From Proteiniphilum sp. UBA1403 (GTDB taxonomy: Bacteria > Bacteroidota > Bacteroidia > Bacteroidales > Dysgonomonadaceae): 17,804 nucleotides of DNA. Numbering within the stretch: the stretch's first letter is position 1; every line of letters starts with the position of its first letter. The translations under genes were made by a program, and so were the position numbers. The DNA lies in contig DBQD01000066.1 in the NCBI GenBank assembly GCA_002305715.1, positions 1 to 17,804 on the forward strand, given 5' to 3'. Below the pieces are notes generated by a model, which saw only the letters and a list, made by a program, of their open reading frames with translations, ran no database searches and had not been told where the DNA came from. This document shows, piece by piece, positions 7,107-14,443 of this stretch.

Positions 7107-7891
7107 TAGTTACCTTGTATGATATAGTTCATTATTTCCTGATGTATGGCACCATTAGATGCCACCATCTCTTTGCCAAAAATGTAGTTATTGCCACCAC
7201 TGAAGTCGCTACACATACCTCCTGCACACTGTAAGATGAATGCTCCAGCGGCAACATCCCATGGTGAGAGACCCGAATGGAAATAGGCATCGCTGATGCC
7301 GGCTGCCACATAACTAATTTCCAGGGCTGCCGACCCTTTAATGCGAAAGCTACATTTTTTGAATTGCTTCATCGTATTCTGCAGGATATGCTCACCCTTT
7401 TCATTGAGGCTATAGGGAATGCCAAATCCAATATATCCATTCTCCAGTTTGGCTTGTTTACTCACCTGCAAGGGCAAGTCGTTCAGGTAAGCTTTCCCCA
7501 TTTCCGTAGCCGTAAACATTTGATCGGCTACCGGATCATACACCACTCCCATGATTGTCTCTTCGTTGTGCATCAGGGCAATACTCACAGAGTAGGGCGT
7601 GTCGCCATGCACATAGTTGGTGGTGCCATCTAGTGGGTCAATGACCCAGGTATAGGGGCGCTGTTCAAAATCGACTGTATTCTCTTCTGTGAGAAACCCT
7701 GCTTCCGGAAGCAATTGTTGCAATGCTAAAACTAACATCTGCTCTGCCTCCTTATCGATGTAGGTGACATAATTACGCATTCCCTTTAGTTCAATATCAT
7801 TTCGCTTGAGCAGAGCTTGCTCATTTTTCAGATAGTCACCAACAGTACGGGCAATATCTTTCACCTCACTACAAAGTAAATCCAGGTTCAT
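7106..7891 (-). CDS. Inositol monophosphatase family enzyme (SuhB/CysQ-like)
   Basis: A 261-residue Mg2+-dependent, lithium-sensitive-type phosphatase. The metal-binding residues are in place: E69/E70 in FLTEEN, the WVIDPLDGT signature (D85, D88) and SPWDVAAG (D212). Family members hydrolyse inositol phosphates, 3'-phosphoadenosine 5'-phosphate or fructose 1,6-bisphosphate, and E. coli SuhB also acts on rRNA transcription; which of these applies cannot be told here. Length and the DGTTNYVHG segment favour inositol monophosphatase over the CysQ type. It lies 33 bases after the S9 peptidase gene and overlaps the ZIP gene by one base; no separate promoter was seen, so it is probably expressed as part of that operon. 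Confidence 0.9.
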   Translation of the reverse strand: MNLDLLCSEVKDIARTVGDYLKNEQALLKRNDIELKGMRNYVTYIDKEAEQMLVLALQQLLPEAGFLTEENTVDFEQRPYTWVIDPLDGTTNYVHGDTPYSVSIALMHNEETIMGVVYDPVADQMFTATEMGKAYLNDLPLQVSKQAKLENGYIGFGIPYSLNEKGEHILQNTMKQFKKCSFRIKGSAALEISYVAAGISDAYFHSGLSPWDVAAGAFILQCAGGMCSDFSGGNNYIFGKEMVASNGAIHQEIMNYIIQGN

Positions 7892-7924
7892 AGTTTATAA
7901 TTCCAAGATTGCGATTCCTAAAGA

Positions 7925-10474
7925 TTATTTATCCGGATACATCGAGTCCCACCAGCGGGAGTCATCTTTCAGCCATTTAGCAAACCATGCATAGATGGCG
8001 TTGTTCCAAGCAATACGTTTGTTGTAATCGTAAATGGCATGATTCTCTCCTTCTACCTGGATAAACTCGACCGGTTTATTCAATAGTTTTAATGCGTTGT
8101 ACATTTGAATACTTTCACCAATTGGTACGTTTGTGTCGGCAGTGCCATGCAACAACAGCAGAGGGGTTTTAATCTTATCGGCGTGAAAAAGCGGACTTTG
8201 TTTCACATAAAGATCCGGATTGTTCCAAGGGAAACTGCCTGCACTTGCGCCAGCACTGTAAGAATAACCCCAATAACCTTCACCCCAGTAACTGGTAATG
8301 TTACTTATACCTGCATGTGACACAGATGCCGAAAACAGATCTGTCTGGGTGATGAGATACTGGGTCATGAAACCACCATATGAAGCGCCAATATTGCCAA
8401 TTTTTGTGCCGTCGACAAAAGGATGGGCAGCCACAAATGCTTTTACCCCTTCAATAATCTCCTCTGCAGTCTGTTCACCCCATGCGTTCACATGGCGAGC
8501 CGAAAACTCCTGACCGTAGCCGGTTGTTCCACTTGGCTGAAGGGTATACACTACATAGTCTTGTGCCGCATATACATGCAATGGGTAGGTGCTTTCAAAT
8601 GTGCGTGCTGTGGGACTTGTTCCGCCGTAGTAATAGACAATTAACGGATATTTTCTCTCCGGATTGAAGTTAGGAGGTAAGTAATAACGACCCTCAATGG
8701 TGTCACCAAAGGAACTGGTGAAATTCCATGGCATAACCTCACCTAAATTCAAGTTGTTGAGTTGTTCTGCATATGGATCTGAAATCAGTGTCGATTCCAA
8801 TGTCTTCAAGTTCAACAAATAGCTTCTGTTTGAGTTCGAAGCACTAACGCCTGTGTATGTAGCCCAAAGAGCATCCTTTGCAATGCTGAACGAACGGATA
8901 ACATCCTCCTTGAGAGGTAGCTTTTCAAATTTCTTATTTTTTGGATTATAGCGATATACATTTTCGCAGTCACCCTCCTCTGCACGATAGTAGATGGTAT
9001 TGTCGAGTCGGTTCCACCTTTGAGAGCTGATAGAAGGATCGAAATATTTCGTAAGTGGCTCCACTTTCTTTGTTTCAATATCCATCAAGAACGATTGGGT
9101 ATCGTAGCTGTTGGCTATTTGTCCCTCTTTTATATTGATACCAATGCCATTGAATGCTTCAGGAGCACCTTGAATGAGCAGCTGTTTGCCATCGGGTGAA
9201 AATTGAGCCGAGTAGGCATATCGTTGATCTTTCCAGATGGTATCCACCACCATGGTCTCCAGATTGAGTCTGTAGAGTGTGCTTCTGCTGAATGGTCTCT
9301 CGGTCAGATACTCTTCTGATGTAGAAAAGAGTAGATATTTCAGATCCTCGGTCACATCATTGAGCGAAGCCGTCTTTCTTCCGAAGGTGAGTCTCTGGGT
9401 AAGACCCGTCTCAAAAAAGTAACGATAAATGTAATAGCGGTCGCGATAACTTGGTTGGCGGTCGTCAATACCAATTAGCCGCTTCAGTCCACCCGGATTG
9501 CTGATAGTGAGTGTCTCTTTAGAAGAGTAGAAAATCGATTTCTCATCGGGTGCAATGTAAAAGTTCTCTTTCGGAAGACCTTTGGCGATTACTTTCTGTT
9601 CGTTTGTTAGCGGGTCGAGTGTGATAATTGATCGTCCCTCTTCACTGTCAGTTACATAATAAAGCAGCTCCTGTTTAGGCATCCAGTTCAACTGTGCTCT
9701 ACTTGCCGTTTCAGAGAGGATGGTGCGTTTTTGTTTCACATCATACACTTCGGTATAGCTACGACCCTCTCCTCCGGAAAGAGTTTCTCGAAGTGACAGC
9801 AAGACAAATCGACCAGCAGGAGAGATCACAGCGCTATTCACCCTTTTACCCACCAATATATCTTTAATTTCTATCCTTCGTTGGGGAGAGTTCCCAAATG
9901 AGTAAACCAGTAACGAATCGGCATCATCGGGTTTTAGGCTGACTTTAACAGCAGGTTCAGTTTTATTTTCCGCATCAGCAAGAAGCTTGATCACCACACG
10001 TACATTGTTGGTAAAACCATTTAAGTTGGTGTCTACCTGTCCCGATTGATGTAGGCTGTCGTTTACTTGGGTTTTGGTGGCACGTTTCACCCCATCAATC
10101 CACAACTCAAGAGAGTTGGGTGAGGTAACAGTCAACTTTCCCTTGCCATAACGGTCGCCCGCCACATAAAACGACAGGAGCTGGAATGCTTTGCCTGTTG
10201 TCGGCTTTTCCATGAAGAAGAAACCTGCCGTATCAGGGGTTATTTCTTTTGTGAACCTATCATGATCGGGAAAGGAAATGGGAGTTGATAGCAGCATTTC
10301 ATCGGAAAAACTGCTATTGTTTAAGTTTACACTGTCGAGGAGTACCGGTTTTTGAACGGTAACCGGACCAAAGTGGTAGATTTTTTGAGGAGCTACAGGC
10401 TCTGCTGCTTGAAGTGCGAATACCCCAAAAAGCCCAGCTAGAAGAAACCCAAAGTAATGTTTTCTAATTTTCAT
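7925..10474 (-). CDS. Secreted S9-family prolyl oligopeptidase-like serine peptidase
   Basis: An 849-residue exported peptidase, likely periplasmic or membrane-associated. The ATG at 10474 gives a standard signal peptide (MKIRKHYFGFLLAGLFGVFA, cut near LQA-AEP); the longest open frame begins four codons earlier at a GTG. An N-terminal beta-rich extension (about 80-190, including LELWIDGVKRAT) precedes a WD40-like beta-propeller (about 205-570, several SPDGK/DPLT blade motifs) and an alpha/beta-hydrolase domain (about 590-840). The catalytic triad is visible: S698 in IGASYGGF, D780 in HGTADTNVP and H812 in EGENHAIYD. Family members trim oligopeptides, often dipeptides after proline or alanine, which suits a protein-fermenting anaerobe; exact specificity is unknown. 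It is longer than most family members because of the extension. It lies 34 bases after ispE. Confidence 0.92.
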   Translation of the reverse strand: MKIRKHYFGFLLAGLFGVFALQAAEPVAPQKIYHFGPVTVQKPVLLDSVNLNNSSFSDEMLLSTPISFPDHDRFTKEITPDTAGFFFMEKPTTGKAFQLLSFYVAGDRYGKGKLTVTSPNSLELWIDGVKRATKTQVNDSLHQSGQVDTNLNGFTNNVRVVIKLLADAENKTEPAVKVSLKPDDADSLLVYSFGNSPQRRIEIKDILVGKRVNSAVISPAGRFVLLSLRETLSGGEGRSYTEVYDVKQKRTILSETASRAQLNWMPKQELLYYVTDSEEGRSIITLDPLTNEQKVIAKGLPKENFYIAPDEKSIFYSSKETLTISNPGGLKRLIGIDDRQPSYRDRYYIYRYFFETGLTQRLTFGRKTASLNDVTEDLKYLLFSTSEEYLTERPFSRSTLYRLNLETMVVDTIWKDQRYAYSAQFSPDGKQLLIQGAPEAFNGIGINIKEGQIANSYDTQSFLMDIETKKVEPLTKYFDPSISSQRWNRLDNTIYYRAEEGDCENVYRYNPKNKKFEKLPLKEDVIRSFSIAKDALWATYTGVSASNSNRSYLLNLKTLESTLISDPYAEQLNNLNLGEVMPWNFTSSFGDTIEGRYYLPPNFNPERKYPLIVYYYGGTSPTARTFESTYPLHVYAAQDYVVYTLQPSGTTGYGQEFSARHVNAWGEQTAEEIIEGVKAFVAAHPFVDGTKIGNIGASYGGFMTQYLITQTDLFSASVSHAGISNITSYWGEGYWGYSYSAGASAGSFPWNNPDLYVKQSPLFHADKIKTPLLLLHGTADTNVPIGESIQMYNALKLLNKPVEFIQVEGENHAIYDYNKRIAWNNAIYAWFAKWLKDDSRWWDSMYPDK

Positions 10475-10508
10475 ATTAGTTATCACTTGATTGTGTGTAT
10501 AGTTCTTA

Positions 10509-11348
10509 TTATTTGATGTCTGTTGGTCTACTTTTGCTTGTCCATACGAAATGCTGATTAAAATGGGTATGCCAGTTAGGCTCCTCCCTGAAAATACCGA
10601 ATACAGCCGACCCGGAGCCGCTCATTGACGCATAATTTGCACCCAGCTCAATCATTTGCTGTTTGATTTTCCAAATTTCTGGATATTTTTTGAAAACAGG
10701 GATTTCAAAATCATTTTTCATCCAGTCTTTCCATTCCTCGACCGGTTTTTTTACAATTTCCTTGAGCGATATATCCGGTTCTTTGGGAGTAATCATACCA
10801 TATGCATCTTTTGTGCATACGGTAATATCGGGTTTTACCAATAGCAGAAAATAACCGTCTAAGTTTACCTCAATAGGTTCTAGTATATCTCCTATACCAA
10901 TTGCATAGGCTGGAGTGTTGTGGATGAAGAAAGAGCAATCGGCACCCAATTGTGCTGCCTGATTTTGCAACTGTTCGTTGGTGTAACCCAATGATAATGA
11001 GTCGTTCAGGAGTCGCAGCATGAATGCCGCATCTGCCGATCCACCTCCGAGACCTGCACCGGTAGGGATACGCTTAAGGAGATGAACATCGATGGGTGGT
11101 ATATCTTTTTCAGCCGAAATCAAACGGAGTGCCTTCATGACCAGGTTGTCAGTAGGAGCTCCCTCTATGGCATTGCCATGTAGAAAAAAACGATGTTCCC
11201 CTGAACCGGATGAACTGCGGGGAATGATCTCCAACGCGTCGCGCAAGGCTAGGGGATAAAAAATAGTCTCCAAATTATGGTACCCATCTGGGCGACGGGA
11301 AGTAACATGCAGTCCTAGGTTTATTTTCGCATTGGGAAAACAGATCAT
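10509..11348 (-). CDS. ispE: 4-(cytidine 5'-diphospho)-2-C-methyl-D-erythritol kinase
   Basis: A 279-residue cytoplasmic GHMP-family kinase that phosphorylates CDP-methylerythritol in the non-mevalonate (MEP) pathway to isoprenoids, needed for quinones and undecaprenyl carriers. Marks: FPNAKINLGLHVTSRRPDGYH at the N terminus (substrate-binding Lys and His), the ATP-binding motif IPTGAGLGGGSADAA (about 90-104) and the third GHMP motif SMSGSGSAVFG (about 241-251). I start at the ATG at 11348, where the family begins; the longest frame adds 17 residues (from 11399) that overlap the DUF5686 gene and would start upstream of the predicted promoter. It heads a gene string with the S9 peptidase, inositol-phosphatase-like and ZIP genes. 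Confidence 0.94.
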   Translation of the reverse strand: MICFPNAKINLGLHVTSRRPDGYHNLETIFYPLALRDALEIIPRSSSGSGEHRFFLHGNAIEGAPTDNLVMKALRLISAEKDIPPIDVHLLKRIPTGAGLGGGSADAAFMLRLLNDSLSLGYTNEQLQNQAAQLGADCSFFIHNTPAYAIGIGDILEPIEVNLDGYFLLLVKPDITVCTKDAYGMITPKEPDISLKEIVKKPVEEWKDWMKNDFEIPVFKKYPEIWKIKQQMIELGANYASMSGSGSAVFGIFREEPNWHTHFNQHFVWTSKSRPTDIK

Positions 11349-11367
11349 CGGGTGTATATCTTTTTTG

Positions 11368-11400
11368 CAAATATAATGAAAAATAACATTACAACTCAAA
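11368..11400 (-). promoter_or_regulatory. ispE: Predicted ispE operon promoter
   Basis: On the minus strand TTTG (11397-11400) and TATATTTG (11368-11375) are separated by 21 bases, a good match to the Bacteroidota TTTG/TAnnTTTG promoter. It overlaps the last codons of the DUF5686 gene and would start the message about 15 bases before the chosen ATG. This makes the ispE string an independent transcription unit and supports the shorter ispE start. Confidence 0.6.
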
Positions 11401-13539
11401 TGCTGCTCTTACACCCGCTTGTTTGAATTTTTCTTTGTAAAAAGCGCAGAAGACACCTGCGTTGAAAAAGCGGTTGCCAATGCCATATCCTAATTCTGTG
11501 TAGGAGGTAATTTGGGGAGTATACAACTGGCTAATATAGATACGTTCTTTGTTAGCAAAGTCGGAGAAAAAATCAATATTTTTCAACACCAGAAAAGGAG
11601 TTTCAAACATTAAATGCCCTTGAATATAGGTGTCTGATGCATTATACAGATTCCTACTTAAGAGGTTAAAGTTTCCCCCTAGACCGTCGTTCCAGTTTTC
11701 AGGGAAGTTGTTTTTTGAGAAATAGACAAAATCGGCGAAGTATTCGGTTTTCTGATTGGTAAAGTTCCCTGCTCCAATATGGTATTGCATAGAGTGTCTC
11801 AGCCCGAAGGGTATATGTTGACTGATGTCAATTTCAATGCGGTTGTACTCTGACGTACTTCCCAGAATATCAAGAAAACTATGTGAGAACTCCAACTTAA
11901 CGGTAGGGAAGTCAGATCGTTCATATATCTTCTGTCGCCCCTCGTAGCGATAGTATTGCCGGGGAGTCCAGCTGATACGCATGAATGGGGCAAACGATCT
12001 TTTTGTACCAAACATGTTGGCAATAGGTTCATTGTTATCGGTTACTGATCTCAACTTTAATTCGTTGTATTTACTTTGTCTAATATGATAATCGACACCT
12101 GTTTGCAACAACAAACCGTTAGTTGCTTCGAACGTATTAAATACTTTGAAGTAAAAATCCTTGTAGTAGGGTAGTGAGATGTCTTCGAATGTGAGTCCCC
12201 TGTTTTTGAGACTGTCCTGTATTTGCTCCACAAACATGGAGCTATAGGTGGGATTACCTATACCTGCCGAAAAAGTGGCACTCCCCAGTTTATATGGTTC
12301 ATAGTTCCATGTAGTGGTAATATCGGCAAAAAAATCCTTGCGTTGGAACAAATATCCTGCAAAGGTATTGACTGCCAGGTTTCGATTACGTTTTAAGTCG
12401 ACACTCCACGACAACTTTTGGCGGTAACTCAGTCCGTCACGCGAACTATATCCCAGCATGAAAGGATTGAACAGTCCGGAGTATCCAATACGAGAAGAGC
12501 GATATTTATAGCTGGAATTCATCACCATAAGTTGAGCAACATGCTGAGCGCGTTGCTTACCAGATAGGGAGTCGCTCAATGCCTGCTCAGCCTTTTCCTT
12601 TTGAGTCATCATATACCGGTTCATCACCTCTCGCTCTCTTGCCTGTAACGGAATGGGTCTTATTTGTTCCCAAAAAAGTGAATCACTGTGCACCGGTACC
12701 GAGTCGAGTCTCACTTTGTAGATATCACTGATATTGAGCGAACGAATAGTTTCATTTTTTTGACGTAACTGAATATCCGTATACTTGATGTCGGCAAGAT
12801 GCCTTTCCGCCAACATATTGCCTAGGTATGACTTTGTCTGAAAAATAGTGAATCGCACAGGCAGATAATTGGTGATCCATTCCTCACCCATGGTCATTTC
12901 AAACGAAAAGTTTGAAAAGATATCTAGTCCCTCACCCCGAAAGAAGATGATTCTCCATGTGCCATATTCAATGATAAACGAACCTTTCAGCAGTTTAGAG
13001 TTTTCGTAGATTGGCGTAAATTGAATATTGTAATAGGTTTTGTTGTTATCTGTGAAAGTCTCATAAAGTGTATAGCGGTAATATTTCGCTGTACTGAAAC
13101 GTACCGGCATGAAAAAACTTTCGTCGTTGGTTGTCTCACCGTAGATGTTAATGTTCAGCAACTCAAATGGAATCATCTCAATATCTTTTCTTCCGGTAAG
13201 CGTTCCCGATACATAGCGAATATCTTGCACATAGCTGTGCGGATATTCGTATCGAAGTTCACCAATGGTCTCAATCAGGGCCTCATCGTTTTTGGGGTCA
13301 TGCAATGCAAATCGAGGGATGAGGTGGGTATACTTATAGAAGAAGTTTTTTTTAACTGTCTCCAAATAGGTACGCGTGTATACCTCGGCTGTGAAGTGTT
13401 CTACCAAGTCGTTGTATTTTTCAGCTGCATTCATTGCCCGATACAGAATTGTGTCCACAGGTAAGGCTGCCTGTGAAGGGAAACTGTAGAAAGTGGCAAA
13501 GATGAGAATTATAATATATGAGACAACTCCTTTTTTCAT
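11389..13539 (-). CDS. DUF5686 family outer-membrane protein
   Basis: A 716-residue protein with a signal peptide (MKKGVVSYIIILIFATFYSF, cut near PSQA) and a C-terminal half rich in alternating polar/aromatic strands ending in the aromatic-containing terminus RAAFEL, as expected of an outer-membrane beta-barrel. The central SLFWEQIRPIPLQAREREV block (about residues 288-306) is characteristic of DUF5686, a Bacteroidota family of unknown function. Many members carry an N-terminal carboxypeptidase-regulatory-like domain; this one goes straight from the signal peptide into the family domain. The start is the ATG at 13539: the longest frame begins at a TTG (13551) that falls inside the predicted -7 element. 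It is divergent from the Crp/Fnr regulator. Confidence 0.85.
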   Translation of the reverse strand: MKKGVVSYIIILIFATFYSFPSQAALPVDTILYRAMNAAEKYNDLVEHFTAEVYTRTYLETVKKNFFYKYTHLIPRFALHDPKNDEALIETIGELRYEYPHSYVQDIRYVSGTLTGRKDIEMIPFELLNINIYGETTNDESFFMPVRFSTAKYYRYTLYETFTDNNKTYYNIQFTPIYENSKLLKGSFIIEYGTWRIIFFRGEGLDIFSNFSFEMTMGEEWITNYLPVRFTIFQTKSYLGNMLAERHLADIKYTDIQLRQKNETIRSLNISDIYKVRLDSVPVHSDSLFWEQIRPIPLQAREREVMNRYMMTQKEKAEQALSDSLSGKQRAQHVAQLMVMNSSYKYRSSRIGYSGLFNPFMLGYSSRDGLSYRQKLSWSVDLKRNRNLAVNTFAGYLFQRKDFFADITTTWNYEPYKLGSATFSAGIGNPTYSSMFVEQIQDSLKNRGLTFEDISLPYYKDFYFKVFNTFEATNGLLLQTGVDYHIRQSKYNELKLRSVTDNNEPIANMFGTKRSFAPFMRISWTPRQYYRYEGRQKIYERSDFPTVKLEFSHSFLDILGSTSEYNRIEIDISQHIPFGLRHSMQYHIGAGNFTNQKTEYFADFVYFSKNNFPENWNDGLGGNFNLLSRNLYNASDTYIQGHLMFETPFLVLKNIDFFSDFANKERIYISQLYTPQITSYTELGYGIGNRFFNAGVFCAFYKEKFKQAGVRAAFEL

Positions 13540-13548
13540 TCTGACATA

Positions 13549-13556
13549 CAAACTTA
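13549..13556 (-). promoter_or_regulatory. Predicted -7 promoter element of the DUF5686 gene
   Basis: Minus-strand TAAGTTTG matches TAnnTTTG nine bases before the ATG at 13539. It implies a message with almost no leader. No convincing -33 element is present. Confidence 0.42.
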
Positions 13557-13621
13557 CATTTTTTTTTTAATCAGTCACATTTTATAAATACTTTTTTATG
13601 AGCTATTAAAAAAATAAACAT

Positions 13622-13629
13622 TACATTTG
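13622..13629 (+). promoter_or_regulatory. Predicted -7 promoter element of the Crp/Fnr-type gene
   Basis: TACATTTG is a full match to TAnnTTTG, 28 bases before the ATG at 13658. The -33 region has only a T run (13592-13597). Confidence 0.5.
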
Positions 13630-13655
13630 TGTTATAGAACATAGTTCTAAAGCAC
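13629..13655 (+). promoter_or_regulatory. 27-bp palindrome before the Crp/Fnr-type gene, candidate operator
   Basis: Arms GTGTTATAGAAC and GTTCTAAAGCAC flank a three-base centre (ATA); ten of twelve positions are complementary, with the inner six (TAGAAC/GTTCTA) perfect. It begins at the last base of the -7 element and ends two bases before the ATG. The position fits an autoregulatory operator; as RNA it would fold into a tight hairpin against the start codon. Confidence 0.5.
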
Positions 13656-13657
13656 TT

Positions 13658-14359
13658 ATGGCAGTTAAGAGCAAAGATATCATTGATTTGTCCTCCACAC
13701 TCTCAGATGTTTGGAGGATGCTTTCGGATAGCGAGCGTGAGATTTTACGCGCCAATTCACGCATAGTTCATTTTAAAAAGAATGAACTTATTTATCTTGA
13801 GGATGAAACACCCCGTGATTTGATGTGTCTCTTTAAAGGTAAAGTGAAAATTTTTAAGAGTGGCGTAGGGGGAAGGAGTCAGATTATCCGCATTATCCGT
13901 CCAGTTCAGTACTTCGGTTACAGGGCTTTTTTTGCAAGAGAGCCTTATGTAACTGCGGCATCGGCTTTTGAGGCATGTACTGTTTGTATGATTCCCATGG
14001 AGCTGATTGAGCAATTTTTGCGCAATAACGGCGATTTAGCGCTCTTTTTTATCCAAATGCTATCTGTGGACTTAGGTATTGCCGATCAGCGTGTTGTGAA
14101 TCTTACCCAAAAGCATGTCCGCGGAAGGTTGGCCGAGTCACTTCTGTTTCTCAAGGAATGTTACGGACTGGAGGAAGATGGTGCAACAATTAACATATAT
14201 CTTGCACGTGAAGACTTGGCAAGCCTTTCAAACATGACAACCTCCAATGCCATCCGTACCCTCTCCAACTTTGTGAACGAAAAGGTTATAACGATTGATG
14301 GCAGAAAAATTAAAATTATCGATGAAGATAGGTTACACAAAATTAGCCGTATTGGATAG
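13658..14359 (+). CDS. Crp/Fnr-family transcriptional regulator
   Basis: A 233-residue regulator of normal family length. Residues about 18-130 form the cyclic-nucleotide-binding-like beta-roll (HFKKNELIYLEDETPRDLMC, LFKGKVKIF, RPVQYFGYRAFF), then a dimer helix, and residues about 160-225 a winged helix-turn-helix whose recognition segment is REDLASLSNMTTSNAIRTLSNF. There is no N-terminal cysteine cluster, so it is not an iron-sulphur FNR; the few cysteines (for example LMCLF, EACTVCM, KECYG) are scattered. The ligand and targets are unknown. It has its own promoter and a palindrome at the start point, and stands divergent to the DUF5686 gene and 84 bases upstream of the GH3-family gene. Confidence 0.9.
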   Translation: MAVKSKDIIDLSSTLSDVWRMLSDSEREILRANSRIVHFKKNELIYLEDETPRDLMCLFKGKVKIFKSGVGGRSQIIRIIRPVQYFGYRAFFAREPYVTAASAFEACTVCMIPMELIEQFLRNNGDLALFFIQMLSVDLGIADQRVVNLTQKHVRGRLAESLLFLKECYGLEEDGATINIYLAREDLASLSNMTTSNAIRTLSNFVNEKVITIDGRKIKIIDEDRLHKISRIG

Positions 14360-14412
14360 GAGCTTTTATCTTTAATTGTGAATTTTTTTTTCTCAATTCA
14401 AAAACTCCTCCA

Positions 14413-14420
14413 TACCTTTG
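14413..14420 (+). promoter_or_regulatory. Predicted -7 promoter element of the GH3-family gene
   Basis: TACCTTTG, a full match to TAnnTTTG, lies 24 bases before the ATG at 14444. A run of T (14383-14391) occupies the -33 region. Confidence 0.5.
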
Positions 14421-14443
14421 CCGAATACTATCATACCTAGAGA

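Noticed and set aside
6312..11348. ispE-peptidase-phosphatase-ZIP string as a dedicated biosynthetic or defence system
   Set aside because: The members are common housekeeping or nutrient genes with no shared pathway evident; co-transcription alone does not make a system.
13021..13464. 147-codon plus-strand frame opposite the DUF5686 gene
   Set aside because: Fully antisense to a gene with a clear signal peptide and family motif; no motif of its own.
14373..14400. AATTG/CAATT inverted repeat as a terminator of the Crp/Fnr-type gene
   Set aside because: A five-bp AT-rich stem with a long T-rich loop and no T run after it; likely chance in an AT-rich promoter region.
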